From Bacillus massilioanorexius (GTDB taxonomy: Bacteria; Bacillota; Bacilli; Bacillales; DSM-1321): 17,750 nt of DNA. The notes below the pieces were generated by a model. The model had not been told where the DNA came from, searched no databases, and was given only the letters and a program-made list of their open reading frames with translations. The DNA lies in contig NZ_CABKRX010000104.1 in assembly GCF_902374955.1 (NCBI RefSeq), positions 1-17,750 on the forward strand, in the 5' to 3' direction. Numbering within the stretch: the stretch's first letter is position 1; the number at the start of each line of letters is the position of its first letter. The position numbers were made by a program, and so were the translations under genes. Shown piece after piece: positions 6,259 to 13,220 of the stretch.

Positions 6259-7818
6259 TTACCATTTTTTATAAACAGAAATACCATTTTTTATTGTTTC
6301 TAATACTTGTATATCCTTAATCTTCATTGGTTCTATTGTTAGAGGATTACTATCAATAATAATGAAATTAGCTTGTTTACCTTCTTTAATAGATCCCTTT
6401 TCGTTTTCTTCGAAATATTGATAAGCACTATTTTGGGTTACACCTTTAATGGCATCTAATGGAGAGATCTTTTCATTTTTTCCAAGAGTAATGCCTTTTT
6501 TCGTTATTCTATTGACAGCACACCAGATGGAATGAAACATATCTGGGGGAACAACAGGTGTGTCTTGATGTAAAGTATAAGTAATGCCTTTTTTTATCGT
6601 AGTTTGGACTGGACTAATACGCTCAGCTCTTTCTAAACCTAGATTTTGTATATGTACATCTCCCCAATAATAGGTATGGTTGATAAAAAAAGAAGGAATC
6701 ATGTGTATTTTTTTCATTTTGTCGAGTTGATCATACCGAACTGTTTGTGCATGAATCATCACTGGGCGAATATCTTTTATTGAGGAATGCTCTTTTAATT
6801 TTTTTTCAAAACATGTAATGAGCTGTTCTGCTGCAGCATCACCATTACAATGTGCTAATAATTGCATTTCTTCATTTAAGGCGGTTTCAATAAATTGTTC
6901 AACCTCTGAATCTTTATAAACTGGGTAACCACAATAGTTATCTGTCGCGTTTTCATAAGGCTCAGACAGCCAGGCTGTTCTTCCTTGTGGAGAACCATCG
7001 AGAAAAATTTTATATCCGCCTATTTTATAATGATTAACATATTGACCGATATACGCCTTACGGTCTTGAATGATATCTTTGCTGTTTTTTAAATCAATAT
7101 AACCGACAACATCAATTCTTAATCGTTTTTGATCGGACATCGCTTTTAATAATTGATCTTCATTGTTATTTACCATGCCATCTTGAGCGGTTGTAATACC
7201 ATAACTGAAATAAATATTTTGAGCTTCATCTAATAGCTGTAACATTTTTTCTTGTGAGGGCTGAGGGATTTTGCTTGAATTGTGGATGAAAGCATTTTCT
7301 TCTAAATAACCATTAGGTTCGTCACTTTCTTTGATTCTGCCAATTCGTCCGCCATCAGGATTAGGTGTTTCCTTATTAATATTTAGTTTTTGTAGTCCGA
7401 GGGAATTAACAACACCCATGTGCCCGGAAGCATGAGAGATTATTATAGGGTTTACAGTAGAAACTTGATCTAAATCATTTTTTGTCAGAATATGTTTTCC
7501 CAGGAAATTATTCTGATCATAGCCAAATCCTATAATCCATTCTCCAGAAACCAATTTTTTTGTTTTTTTAAACGCTTGAAGTCTCTTTATCACATCTTGT
7601 ATACTTTGAGCTTCATTCAATGGTACTAATCTTAGAGTATTAGCAAATGCAGTAATATGACTATGTGCGTCAACAAATGCAGGCATAAGCGTTTTTCCGT
7701 TTAAATCAATTATTTCAGTATTAGCGCTTTTATAAAGAAAGACATCTTCTTTTGTTCCTACTTTATAGATTAATCCGTTCTTTATGAAGAGAGCTTCTGC
7801 ATACATATTATCTTCCAT
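6259..7818 (-). CDS. YtcJ-like amidohydrolase, N-terminus separated by a frameshift
   Basis: Metal-dependent hydrolase of the YtcJ branch of the amidohydrolase superfamily (amidohydrolase_3), cytosolic, substrate unknown. The 519-residue frame carries the metal-binding HSH (about 52-54, in DAHSH), the KIFLDGSPQGRTAWL segment, AHCNGDAA, MIHAQTV and LHQDTPV, all typical of active members. The frame begins abruptly at MEDNMYAEALFIKNG, lacking the first beta strand. The ATG at 7818 has no ribosome binding site. A strong AGGAG (7870-7866) and ATG (7858) lie upstream in another frame, encoding MKETIFLNG before a stop; removing one T restores MKETIFLNGDIITMEDNMYAEAL. The gene is therefore either a recent frameshift, a sequencing error, or translated by reinitiation at 7818. 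No clear terminator follows. Confidence 0.85.
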   Translation of the reverse strand: MEDNMYAEALFIKNGLIYKVGTKEDVFLYKSANTEIIDLNGKTLMPAFVDAHSHITAFANTLRLVPLNEAQSIQDVIKRLQAFKKTKKLVSGEWIIGFGYDQNNFLGKHILTKNDLDQVSTVNPIIISHASGHMGVVNSLGLQKLNINKETPNPDGGRIGRIKESDEPNGYLEENAFIHNSSKIPQPSQEKMLQLLDEAQNIYFSYGITTAQDGMVNNNEDQLLKAMSDQKRLRIDVVGYIDLKNSKDIIQDRKAYIGQYVNHYKIGGYKIFLDGSPQGRTAWLSEPYENATDNYCGYPVYKDSEVEQFIETALNEEMQLLAHCNGDAAAEQLITCFEKKLKEHSSIKDIRPVMIHAQTVRYDQLDKMKKIHMIPSFFINHTYYWGDVHIQNLGLERAERISPVQTTIKKGITYTLHQDTPVVPPDMFHSIWCAVNRITKKGITLGKNEKISPLDAIKGVTQNSAYQYFEENEKGSIKEGKQANFIIIDSNPLTIEPMKIKDIQVLETIKNGISVYKKW

Positions 7819-7858
7819 TGTGATAATATCAACCGTTTAAAAAAATGGTTTCTTTCAT
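7819..7858 (-). other. frameshifted 5' end of the amidohydrolase gene
   Basis: ATG at 7858 follows AGGAG with a 7-nt gap and encodes nine residues, MKETIFLNG, then TGA (7831-7829). The original start codon and ribosome binding site of the amidohydrolase almost certainly lie here, one extra base (a T near 7831-7832) out of phase with the rest. Confidence 0.8.
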
Positions 7859-7967
7859 AAGTAATCTCCTTCCATTGTGAATATAGTGTAAGTATTCAGC
7901 TTTTGTTTAAATACTATTCAATCATTATGGCTAAAGACAAACTTTTGAGATGAGTATAAAAAATAAG

Positions 7968-8546
7968 ATAAAATTTGAGGTCATCCAATGGATGACCTCA
8001 AATTCAGATATATAATTTAAAAATTTTACATGTTAAGTTTAGGTGGTAGGCTGCTTGATAGTCGAAGTAAATTTTTTACACTACGTTGAATATCCGTTTT
8101 AATCAAATAATCGCATTTTCATTTGAAGGTTGTTTTTGTGTTAGAAAGGAAATATCTATTGTTTTTTCCCTGTGTTTTCTAGAACTATTATGTGTTTGAT
8201 CATTTGGAAATGAAGTAGATATTTTCTGCTTTCATATTTAATGAAATAACCAATCTAAGATGAACTGTTCTTCAATTCCATATACGTTGTTTATTTCTAT
8301 TACTTGGCTTCATATAACAACTGTAAGTTTAATAGCATGTCATATAAGGTCTAGTAAAATAAGAAAATTAAACATATATGCTTTTTCGAAACATGCGATA
8401 TAGCATTTGAAAATCGGAAATAACAAGGCTGTACAGAATTCAGTCTAAGAAGTACAACCGTAGAAAATTTCATTAGTTGTTCTTCATAATTCTTAAGCAA
8501 CCAACCACCGTGGTTCTTTCAACGAGATGGTTTATTATCTCGTTAC
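7968..8546 (-). ncRNA. candidate structured noncoding RNA, copy 2 (about 575 nt)
   Basis: Same plan as copies 1 and 3 on the same strand. The 5' hairpin is AACGAGAT (8544-8537) pairing with ATCTCGTT (8528-8521), its outer G-C pair replaced by A-U relative to the other copies, with AATAAACC in the loop. GGTGGTTGGTTGC (8509-8497) pairs with GCAGCCTACCACC (8054-8042), with one T.T mismatch and one G.U. The terminator follows at 8004-7972. The intervening core of about 440 nt shows no obvious similarity to the other cores. It contains one 40-codon frame without a ribosome binding site and not shared by the other copies, so I treat it as noncoding. Confidence 0.55.
7972..8004 (-). terminator. terminator of candidate RNA copy 2
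   Basis: A perfect 15-bp inverted repeat (7972-7986 and 7990-8004) with a 3-nt loop. On the minus strand it is followed by a T-rich tract ending in T6, so it terminates minus-strand transcription. Confidence 0.8.
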
Positions 8547-8552
8547 TTTTAT

Positions 8553-8579
8553 ATACCCTCTATAATGAGTATTAATCCT
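8553..8579 (-). promoter_or_regulatory. sigma-B-like promoter of candidate RNA copy 2
   Basis: Minus strand: AGGATTAA (8579-8572), 13 nt, GGGTAT (8558-8553). It matches the sigma-B -35 consensus RGGXTTRA exactly. The hairpin starts 8 nt after GGGTAT. Confidence 0.55.
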
Positions 8580-8608
8580 TTTTTACCATTTTATTTTTTA
8601 AATTTGGC

Positions 8609-8786
8609 TGTATTCGTAAACTTTGTTGCTAATGAACAAACTGTGAGTGTCGATTTTAAACTGCTTCAGGTTGCTCGCTTTCCGCGGGGCGGGCGGTGAG
8701 CCTCCTCGGTGCAAGCACCTGTGGGATCTCACCTGTCCCGCTGCTCCCGCAGGAGTCTCGCACCTTACGCTCTATTCAACTTCTTT
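8609..8786 (-). repeat. GC-rich Bacillaceae interspersed repeat, copy B (best preserved)
   Basis: Read on the minus strand it runs AGAGCGTAAGGTGCGAGACT, CCTGCGGGAGCAGCGGGACA, GGTGAGATCCC, GCTTGCACCGAGGAGGCTCA, CCGCCCGCCCCGCGGAAAGC, AACCTGAAGCAG and ends in TTCATTAGCAACAAAG. Its GC content stands far above the surrounding DNA, and the middle has self-complementary blocks (GTGAG/CTCAC, GCGGG/CCCGC). I know this sequence type as a high-copy intergenic repeat in Bacillaceae genomes. Copies A, C and D are in the opposite orientation. Confidence 0.85.
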
Positions 8787-8907
8787 TTCAACAGAGTATT
8801 TTCAAAAAATGAATCCAAAAACAACAATCTTTTAGAAACCAGCCTAAAATTTAGAAGGATGTACGAAAAGATGGTTGTTATTTAAATTGTTCGATGAATA
8901 AAATTAG

Positions 8908-9068
8908 TGGATGTTTGGAGCGGAAGGCGCATACTGCAGTGAAGACAGTGGGGTAAGGGAGAATTACAGTAGCAATATACCAAGTAGGCTGATTTCCTGA
9001 CAAGGGAAAGTCGAGGAGAATTTAAGTTAACGTATACTCACTTCTTGTTCATAGACATTAAAGATTAC
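8908..9068 (+). repeat. GC-rich Bacillaceae interspersed repeat, copy C (strongly decayed)
   Basis: Recognisable by GGAGCGGAAGGCGCATACTG at its left end, GAGGAGAATTTAAGTTAACG and the right-end block CACTTCTTGTTCATAGACA. The GC-rich middle is largely eroded. It lies 120 bp from copy B in the opposite orientation. Confidence 0.6.
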
Positions 9069-9163
9069 ATAAACAGTTATTTAGAAAGAAAAAGATATAA
9101 TGGATAAGATATATCTCTAAATACAACGTGAATCATCCATATTACTTGCCTGCCGTATCAAAT

Positions 9164-9215
9164 CAAAAAGAGTCTGTCTAAAAAGGGATTTTCATTCTCT
9201 TTTTAGACAGACTCT
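9164..9215 (-). terminator. terminator of the MFS exporter gene
   Basis: Long hairpin: AGAGTCTGTCTAAAAAG (9169-9185) pairs with CTTTTTAGACAGACTCT (9199-9215); minus-strand T5 follows. It lies 30 bp beyond the stop codon. Confidence 0.88.
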
Positions 9216-9245
9216 ACGCTTAGAATTGTATTAAAAAAAGTATGT

Positions 9246-10421
9246 TTAGCTGACTTTTGCTTGTGCTTGTTTAGCATCAGACAAGGCAGGTCTTGTAATA
9301 GAATATACAGCGCAAATAAAGGCAATAACTACGATAATACCTCCGAACCAAGCATTATATGATACTGGGAACTTCTCGATTGTCATTCCACCAATGCCGG
9401 ACCCTAATGCAATTCCTAGCTGAAGAGCCGAGTTATTAAAACTTTGCTGAATACCTGCTGATTCTGGTGCTGTTTGTATTAAGTAACTCTGTTGGGCTGG
9501 GGATAGAGCCCAGCTTAGCATTCCCCAAATAATTAATGCAATAGGGAATAATAATGGAATGTGAGTAGAGAATGGCAATAGGAATAAAATAATGGCAAAT
9601 GTACCAACAAAAATAAGGATGCTTTTCTTTGTTCCAATACGATCTGCAAAAAATCCGCCGACGCCTCCTCCACATACTGCTGCAACACCAAAAACGAAAT
9701 AAGCAATACTAATCCATGTTGCACTTAACTGGAGAGTAGATTGCAAAAAGGGAGTGAAGTACGCGTACAAAATATAATGCCCAGCTAAAACTAATACGGT
9801 AACCAAATGGGCACTTATGATTTTTCCACTCTTTAATGATGCGAATTGCTGTCTTAATGGAATTGAGTTTTCTGGTGGCAATTCATCGATAAAACGATAA
9901 ATAACAATCATTGAAACGAGTGTTAAAATGGCGATTAGTAAAAAGATAATACGCCATCCAAATTTGTCACCAATAAGTACACCAATTGGTACACCTAATA
10001 CAAGCGAAGCGCTAATTCCCATAGAAATAAGACCAATTGCTCTAGCTTGATATGTTGGTTTAACAATTTTAGCTGCAATAGTTAGAGAAAGAATAATCAA
10101 TAATGCAGCACTGGTAGCTGTAAAAATACGAGCTAGTATAAGCATTGTAAAATTTGGACTTAAGAAAGATAAGATATTTCCAATAAAGAAAACAAGTAAT
10201 GATAAAAGATACAATCGTTTCCTTTCAATCTTAGCTGTAAGTGCCAAAAGGGTAGGACCAGCAATGGCTAATACTAAGGCAAATATGGTAATTAGTTGTC
10301 CTGCAGCACTTACTGTCACATGTAAGTCTTCAGAAATTAATGGTAAAATTCCTCCAACTACTAATTCGACCATTCCGACTACAAATACGGAAATAGCTAA
10401 TATATATACTCTAAAATTCAT
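9246..10421 (-). CDS. MFS efflux transporter, PbuE/YdhL-like (DHA1 family)
   Basis: Twelve-helix major facilitator superfamily exporter of 391 residues in the cytoplasmic membrane. It closely resembles, from memory, Bacillus subtilis PbuE (YdhL), a purine efflux pump: the N-terminus VGMVELVVGGILPLISEDL, motif A LTAKIERKRLY (about 60-70), AGHYILYAYFTPFL, GVAAVCGGGVGGFFADRIG and SPAQQSYLIQTAPESAGIQQSFNNSALQLGIALGS are shared types. Purine export is not established here. Unlike B. subtilis pbuE, no adenine riboswitch is visible upstream. Instead a perfect inverted repeat lies over the likely transcription start, and a TrmB-type regulator gene lies directly upstream, so control by that protein is likely. 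The start follows AAAGGAG. A strong terminator closes the unit. Confidence 0.88.
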   Translation of the reverse strand: MNFRVYILAISVFVVGMVELVVGGILPLISEDLHVTVSAAGQLITIFALVLAIAGPTLLALTAKIERKRLYLLSLLVFFIGNILSFLSPNFTMLILARIFTATSAALLIILSLTIAAKIVKPTYQARAIGLISMGISASLVLGVPIGVLIGDKFGWRIIFLLIAILTLVSMIVIYRFIDELPPENSIPLRQQFASLKSGKIISAHLVTVLVLAGHYILYAYFTPFLQSTLQLSATWISIAYFVFGVAAVCGGGVGGFFADRIGTKKSILIFVGTFAIILFLLPFSTHIPLLFPIALIIWGMLSWALSPAQQSYLIQTAPESAGIQQSFNNSALQLGIALGSGIGGMTIEKFPVSYNAWFGGIIVVIAFICAVYSITRPALSDAKQAQAKVS

Positions 10422-10440
10422 TTATTAATCCGCTCCTTTC

Positions 10441-10468
10441 GTTTTTTACCACTGTTGTGGTAAAAAAC
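10441..10468 (-). promoter_or_regulatory. perfect 12-bp inverted repeat, putative operator of the MFS gene
   Basis: GTTTTTTACCAC (10441-10452), 4-nt spacer, GTGGTAAAAAAC (10457-10468). No T-tract follows on the minus strand, so it is an unlikely terminator. It starts near the expected transcription start of the exporter gene and ends just before its ribosome binding site. The adjacent TrmB-type protein is the best candidate to bind it. Confidence 0.65.
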
Positions 10469-10470
10469 CG

Positions 10471-10479
10471 ACTATAACA
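10471..10479 (-). promoter_or_regulatory. putative extended -10 promoter of the MFS gene
   Basis: Minus strand TG-T-TATAGT (10479-10471) is an extended -10 element. No good -35 box stands at the usual distance; TTGACA occurs further upstream, but its spacing to a -10 box is wrong. Confidence 0.4.
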
Positions 10480-10535
10480 GATTAACCGAAGAATGAGAGA
10501 TTAGCAAGATTATTTTTACGTTTTTTGTCAAAAAC

Positions 10536-11294
10536 TTAGTATCGTAACTTTGTGACAATGCTTTTAATCTCAGGATCAGACATTAACGTATCGTAGTATT
10601 TATCGATGATTTTTGTAATAGCAACATCATGATTGAAGAATTCAGTAAAAAACTTAACAAAAGGTTGAGATAATGTTCGAATCGCCTGCCATGATTGATC
10701 TTCAACAGTAGCGAAAATCATTTCTTTATGATCCACAATAACTAGTTGAAAGCGTTCTAAGAAAATATCTTCTTCAGTAGGAATGAAATAGTTTAAATTA
10801 GCTAAATTAGAAGATATTTTCCCTACAACATGTGCTTTCACTTTAATACCTTGCTTCTCTTTTTCTTCTAGTAAAGGGAGATACGCTAGGAAATCATCAT
10901 TCCATGCAGATATCGTTATCGCTGTTTGTGCATCTTTAATCAATTTTTTATTTTGAGCCTGGATGGATGCTTGCATTTTAAAGCTCCATACTCGATCATC
11001 TGAAAATGTTTTTTTAGATGTACTTTCTTTAAATTTTGCAATGTTTTGTTGGAATTGAGCAGTTAATCTTTCGACCGCTAGATCTAAGGGCAGAGCACTG
11101 TACATTTTTTTCTTTTCTGAAATGGCCTCCATGATCATACCTTTGTCGATCATTTTTGCTAATACTTCATAAATTTTTGTTTTTGGTACATGTGAATGTT
11201 TGGAAATTAATGCAATCTCCAATGGTTGTTCACTTGAGACAAGCACTTCGTATACTTTACTTTCATATTGGGAAAAACCGAATTCTTTTAACAT
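10536..11294 (-). CDS. TrmB-family transcriptional regulator
   Basis: Probable DNA-binding regulator of 252 residues. The N-terminal TrmB-type winged helix (about residues 1-75) contains LKEFGFSQYESKVYEVLVSS, then ISKHSHVPKTKIYEVLAKMIDKGMI as the helix-turn-helix. The C-terminal part (about 100-250) resembles the TrmB effector domain (phospholipase-D-like fold) with a conserved VVDHKEMIFATV segment. I chose the ATG at 11294 because GGAGG precedes it and the family motif starts there; an upstream in-frame ATG at 11366 has no good ribosome binding site and would add 24 residues of unrelated sequence. It is followed after 114 bp by the MFS exporter gene, its likely target. The ligand is unknown. 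Confidence 0.85.
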   Translation of the reverse strand: MLKEFGFSQYESKVYEVLVSSEQPLEIALISKHSHVPKTKIYEVLAKMIDKGMIMEAISEKKKMYSALPLDLAVERLTAQFQQNIAKFKESTSKKTFSDDRVWSFKMQASIQAQNKKLIKDAQTAITISAWNDDFLAYLPLLEEKEKQGIKVKAHVVGKISSNLANLNYFIPTEEDIFLERFQLVIVDHKEMIFATVEDQSWQAIRTLSQPFVKFFTEFFNHDVAITKIIDKYYDTLMSDPEIKSIVTKLRY

Positions 11295-11395
11295 AAATCC
11301 TCCATTTTGAATCTTGTTTCGATAAATGTAATGTAATAATCTCAGCTCTGACTGTAGTTGAATCAATTACAATTAAAAAGGACATAATTTCAGTT

Positions 11396-11414
11396 ACCAT
11401 CAATATCTGATGGT
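11396..11414. promoter_or_regulatory. inverted repeat upstream of the TrmB-type gene
   Basis: ACCATCA (11396-11402), 5 nt, TGATGGT (11408-11414). The TTACCA/TGGT half-sites recall those of the operator at 10441-10468 but with a different spacing, so autoregulation by the same protein is possible but unproven. Confidence 0.35.
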
Positions 11415-11498
11415 TATTTTACTTTATAGGGTTTATCATAAATATCTTTTGATAAATACACAAGTAAGCAGGTTGATAAATTGATTAGAGAACAGCAA

Positions 11499-11527
11499 AA
11501 AAAGTGGCGTGTTTATCGCCACTTTTT
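11499..11527 (-). terminator. terminator of the glycosyltransferase gene
   Basis: AAAAAGTGGCG (11499-11509) and CGCCACTTTTT (11517-11527) form a perfect hairpin, followed on the minus strand by a T7 run. Confidence 0.9.
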
Positions 11528-11556
11528 CGAGAATAAATGATATGCGTTCCTATATT

Positions 11557-12222
11557 TCATTCTGATTTACTGTATTTCTTTAATGCATTTATCACTTCTT
11601 GTTGTCTTTCTTTCGCTCGATCATAATGTTTGCTTAAGGCGTAAGAGCTTGGAGATTGAGGTAAGCCTGCTAATAAGGTTGCTTCGTCATAGCTAAGGTC
11701 AATGGGTTGTTTATTAAAGTAATTTTGACTAGCTTCTTTAATTCCGTAATTTCCATCTCCATAATAGATGATGTTTACATATAGTTCTAATACTTCATCC
11801 TTGCTATAATGCTTTTCTAAATCGCGTGCTACAAACATTTCTGCTACTTTTCGTATGTAGCTTTGATCGTTACTGAAGTAGAGATTTTTAGCTACTTGTT
11901 GCGTTAATGTACTACCCCCTTGAACGATATCTTTTTGTAGCGTATTGACAATTGTAGCACGTACTAAAGAGATAAAATCAATAGGACCATGCTCATAAAA
12001 ACGATGATCTTCAATTGCCACAATTGCTTCAAGAAATACGGGGTTTATTTCGTCTAATGATTTATAGTGAGTACTGTCTCTAATAGAATCCACTTTATCT
12101 GTTAAATTTATTTCATTTATTGCACTTTTATACTTGTTATAACCTAACGCGAGGGCAATAACGAGACAAAGAATACATATAAATAAGATCAGCTTGATGA
12201 CTTTCATGATTAGTTTTTTCAT
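11557..12222 (-). CDS. monofunctional peptidoglycan glycosyltransferase (GT51)
   Basis: Membrane-anchored enzyme that polymerises lipid II into glycan strands on the outer face of the membrane. One N-terminal transmembrane helix (about residues 8-28) precedes a complete GT51 domain: AIEDHRFYEHGPID (catalytic Glu about 71), QGGSTLTQQVAKNL (about 101-114), RKVAEMFVARDLEKHYSKDEVLELYVN, IYYGDGNYGIKEAS and ATLLAGLPQSPSSY. With 221 residues and no transpeptidase domain it is monofunctional, like the MtgA/SgtB group. It adds to, and does not replace, class A penicillin-binding proteins. The start follows AGAGG. It is transcribed alone, with a strong terminator downstream; no clear promoter is visible. 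Confidence 0.92.
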   Translation of the reverse strand: MKKLIMKVIKLILFICILCLVIALALGYNKYKSAINEINLTDKVDSIRDSTHYKSLDEINPVFLEAIVAIEDHRFYEHGPIDFISLVRATIVNTLQKDIVQGGSTLTQQVAKNLYFSNDQSYIRKVAEMFVARDLEKHYSKDEVLELYVNIIYYGDGNYGIKEASQNYFNKQPIDLSYDEATLLAGLPQSPSSYALSKHYDRAKERQQEVINALKKYSKSE

Positions 12223-12334
12223 CGATTTAACCTCTTATAGTTGGTTTATTTTTCATTATTTTACCGATAATCGTATTTGAAATACATAGTAATGTTAAAA
12301 GTAATACCTCACTTCTGTTACGATGTACAAATTA

Positions 12335-12440
12335 AGGTCGATTGGATCATAAGAAGCGAGACTCCTGCGAAAAGCGAACCGCCTGAAGCAGTATTCAACT
12401 CAGCTTATAACTTGTCTATAAGCAACAAAGTATGTGAATT
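12335..12440 (+). repeat. GC-rich Bacillaceae interspersed repeat, copy D (internal deletion)
   Basis: Left part AAGCGAGACTCCTGCG runs directly into right part AAAAGCGAACCGCCTGAAGC. Relative to copy B the whole middle is missing. The right-end block (CTTGTCTATAAGCAACAAAG) is intact. Confidence 0.7.
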
Positions 12441-12515
12441 AGCCAATTCCTAAAAACATGGATACTATGCAATCATTTTATGGGAATGTATCTGTTAATG
12501 CTATCGATAAACATG

Positions 12516-13183
12516 ACAAAACCCTTACATAATTGTAAGGGTTTTTGAGTGAAAAAGTAAATAAGATGGTGGTAGGTTGCATGAATTACATAATACGTTT
12601 CATTTTATAAACAAACTATTATTTAACTGTGGTACAATCCCATTTCATTTAATCATATTGTACTTAAATGGAAGTTAGTTAGAATAACTAGTCATTCCAT
12701 TTTTAAAATAATTATATGAAACACCCCTATGGAATCTAAGCTTTCTTCCTAATCCCCTCATTTACTTACGTTTTTTGAAATGGAAGTCTAACAAGATACT
12801 ATCCTTATACCAACATTTTGCTTTGTAAAGGAGCGAGTTTTTAGTTAAGCATTAAATAATCTTGTTAGGGTATGCCTTTATTCGTTAACACTTACACAAT
12901 TATTAAAATCAAAAGATCTTCGAGTCACTATTCGATTTCATTCATTTCGTAAATAAAATGGTAGTTCTTCTAATTTCTTTATCTTTTAAAAAATTGTGAT
13001 GTATCAACTTTATAAATGACATCCTTGCTTATTACCTGTGATTCTTTACAAGGTATCGAAAAGAACCTTGTAAATTGATACCGATGGTAGAAATCATCAT
13101 AAGCTATGTTTCTTGATGTATCTCCATTTAGTAGCAACCAACCACCGTAAATGCTATGACGAGATGTTTTATTACCTCGTCAC
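12516..13183 (-). ncRNA. candidate structured noncoding RNA, copy 3 (about 665 nt)
   Basis: The longest of the three copies. The 5' hairpin pairs GACGAG (13181-13176) with CTCGTC (13163-13158), loop GTAATAAAACAT. GGTGGTTGGTTGC (13146-13134) pairs with GCAACCTACCACC (12580-12568), with one T.T mismatch, and the terminator follows. The core of about 550 nt is AT-rich and shows no obvious similarity to the other two cores. It contains a local hairpin of its own: ATACCTTGTAAA matches TTTACAAGG at about 13050-13085. Frames in the core are short (longest noticed 22 codons) and are not shared. The family and its function are unrecognised. Confidence 0.55.
12518..12546 (-). terminator. terminator of candidate RNA copy 3
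   Basis: AAAACCCTTACA (12518-12529) and TGTAAGGGTTTT (12534-12545) form a 12-bp stem with a 4-nt loop. T-runs lie on both sides, and the minus-strand use is inferred from the RNA upstream. Confidence 0.8.
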
Positions 13184-13189
13184 TTATCT

Positions 13190-13216
13190 ATACCCGCCTT
13201 ACAAAAAAGTAATCAT
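13190..13216 (-). promoter_or_regulatory. sigma-B-like promoter of candidate RNA copy 3
   Basis: Minus strand: ATGATTAC (13216-13209), 13 nt, GGGTAT (13195-13190). The -35 is one step weaker than in copies 1 and 2, while GGGTAT is perfect. The hairpin starts 8 nt after it. Confidence 0.5.
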
Positions 13217-13220
13217 CTTT

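Larger units (their letters stand above)
7859..9163. other. 1.3-kb gene-free stretch
   Basis: It holds, in order, the ribosome binding site of the amidohydrolase gene, candidate RNA copy 2 with its terminator and promoter, GC-rich repeat copies B and C, and about 90 bp of AT-rich DNA in which I see nothing. The 63-codon frame over copy B is an artefact of the repeat. I find no tRNA, CRISPR array or conserved protein. Confidence 0.7.
12223..13220. other. 1-kb gene-free stretch
   Basis: It holds the short upstream region of the glycosyltransferase gene, an internally deleted copy (D) of the GC-rich repeat, and candidate RNA copy 3 with terminator and promoter. The promoter of that RNA begins 5 bp beyond the stop codon of the sigma-54 activator gene. 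No supported protein-coding frame is present. Confidence 0.7.

Noticed and set aside
7968..8579. Reading the three RNA elements as leader riboswitches or T-boxes of the downstream minus-strand genes
   Set aside because: Each ends in its own terminator, the SulP operon has a separate good promoter between the terminator and the gene, the downstream genes are unrelated, and no T-box sequence (AGGGTGGNACCGCG-like) is present. Attenuation is not fully excluded for copies 2 and 3.
8647..8835. 62-codon plus-strand frame with a LAFRGAGGEPP-type translation
   Set aside because: It lies over the GC-rich interspersed repeat copy B; such frames are a well-known false prediction of this repeat. It has no ribosome binding site.
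10422..10535. Adenine riboswitch before the PbuE-like exporter
   Set aside because: The region is short, lacks the conserved purine-aptamer junction sequences, and its hairpin is a simple perfect inverted repeat without a T-tract.
11295..11366. 24-residue N-terminal extension of the TrmB-type regulator
   Set aside because: The upstream ATG has no ribosome binding site, whereas GGAGG precedes the ATG at 11294, where the family homology begins.
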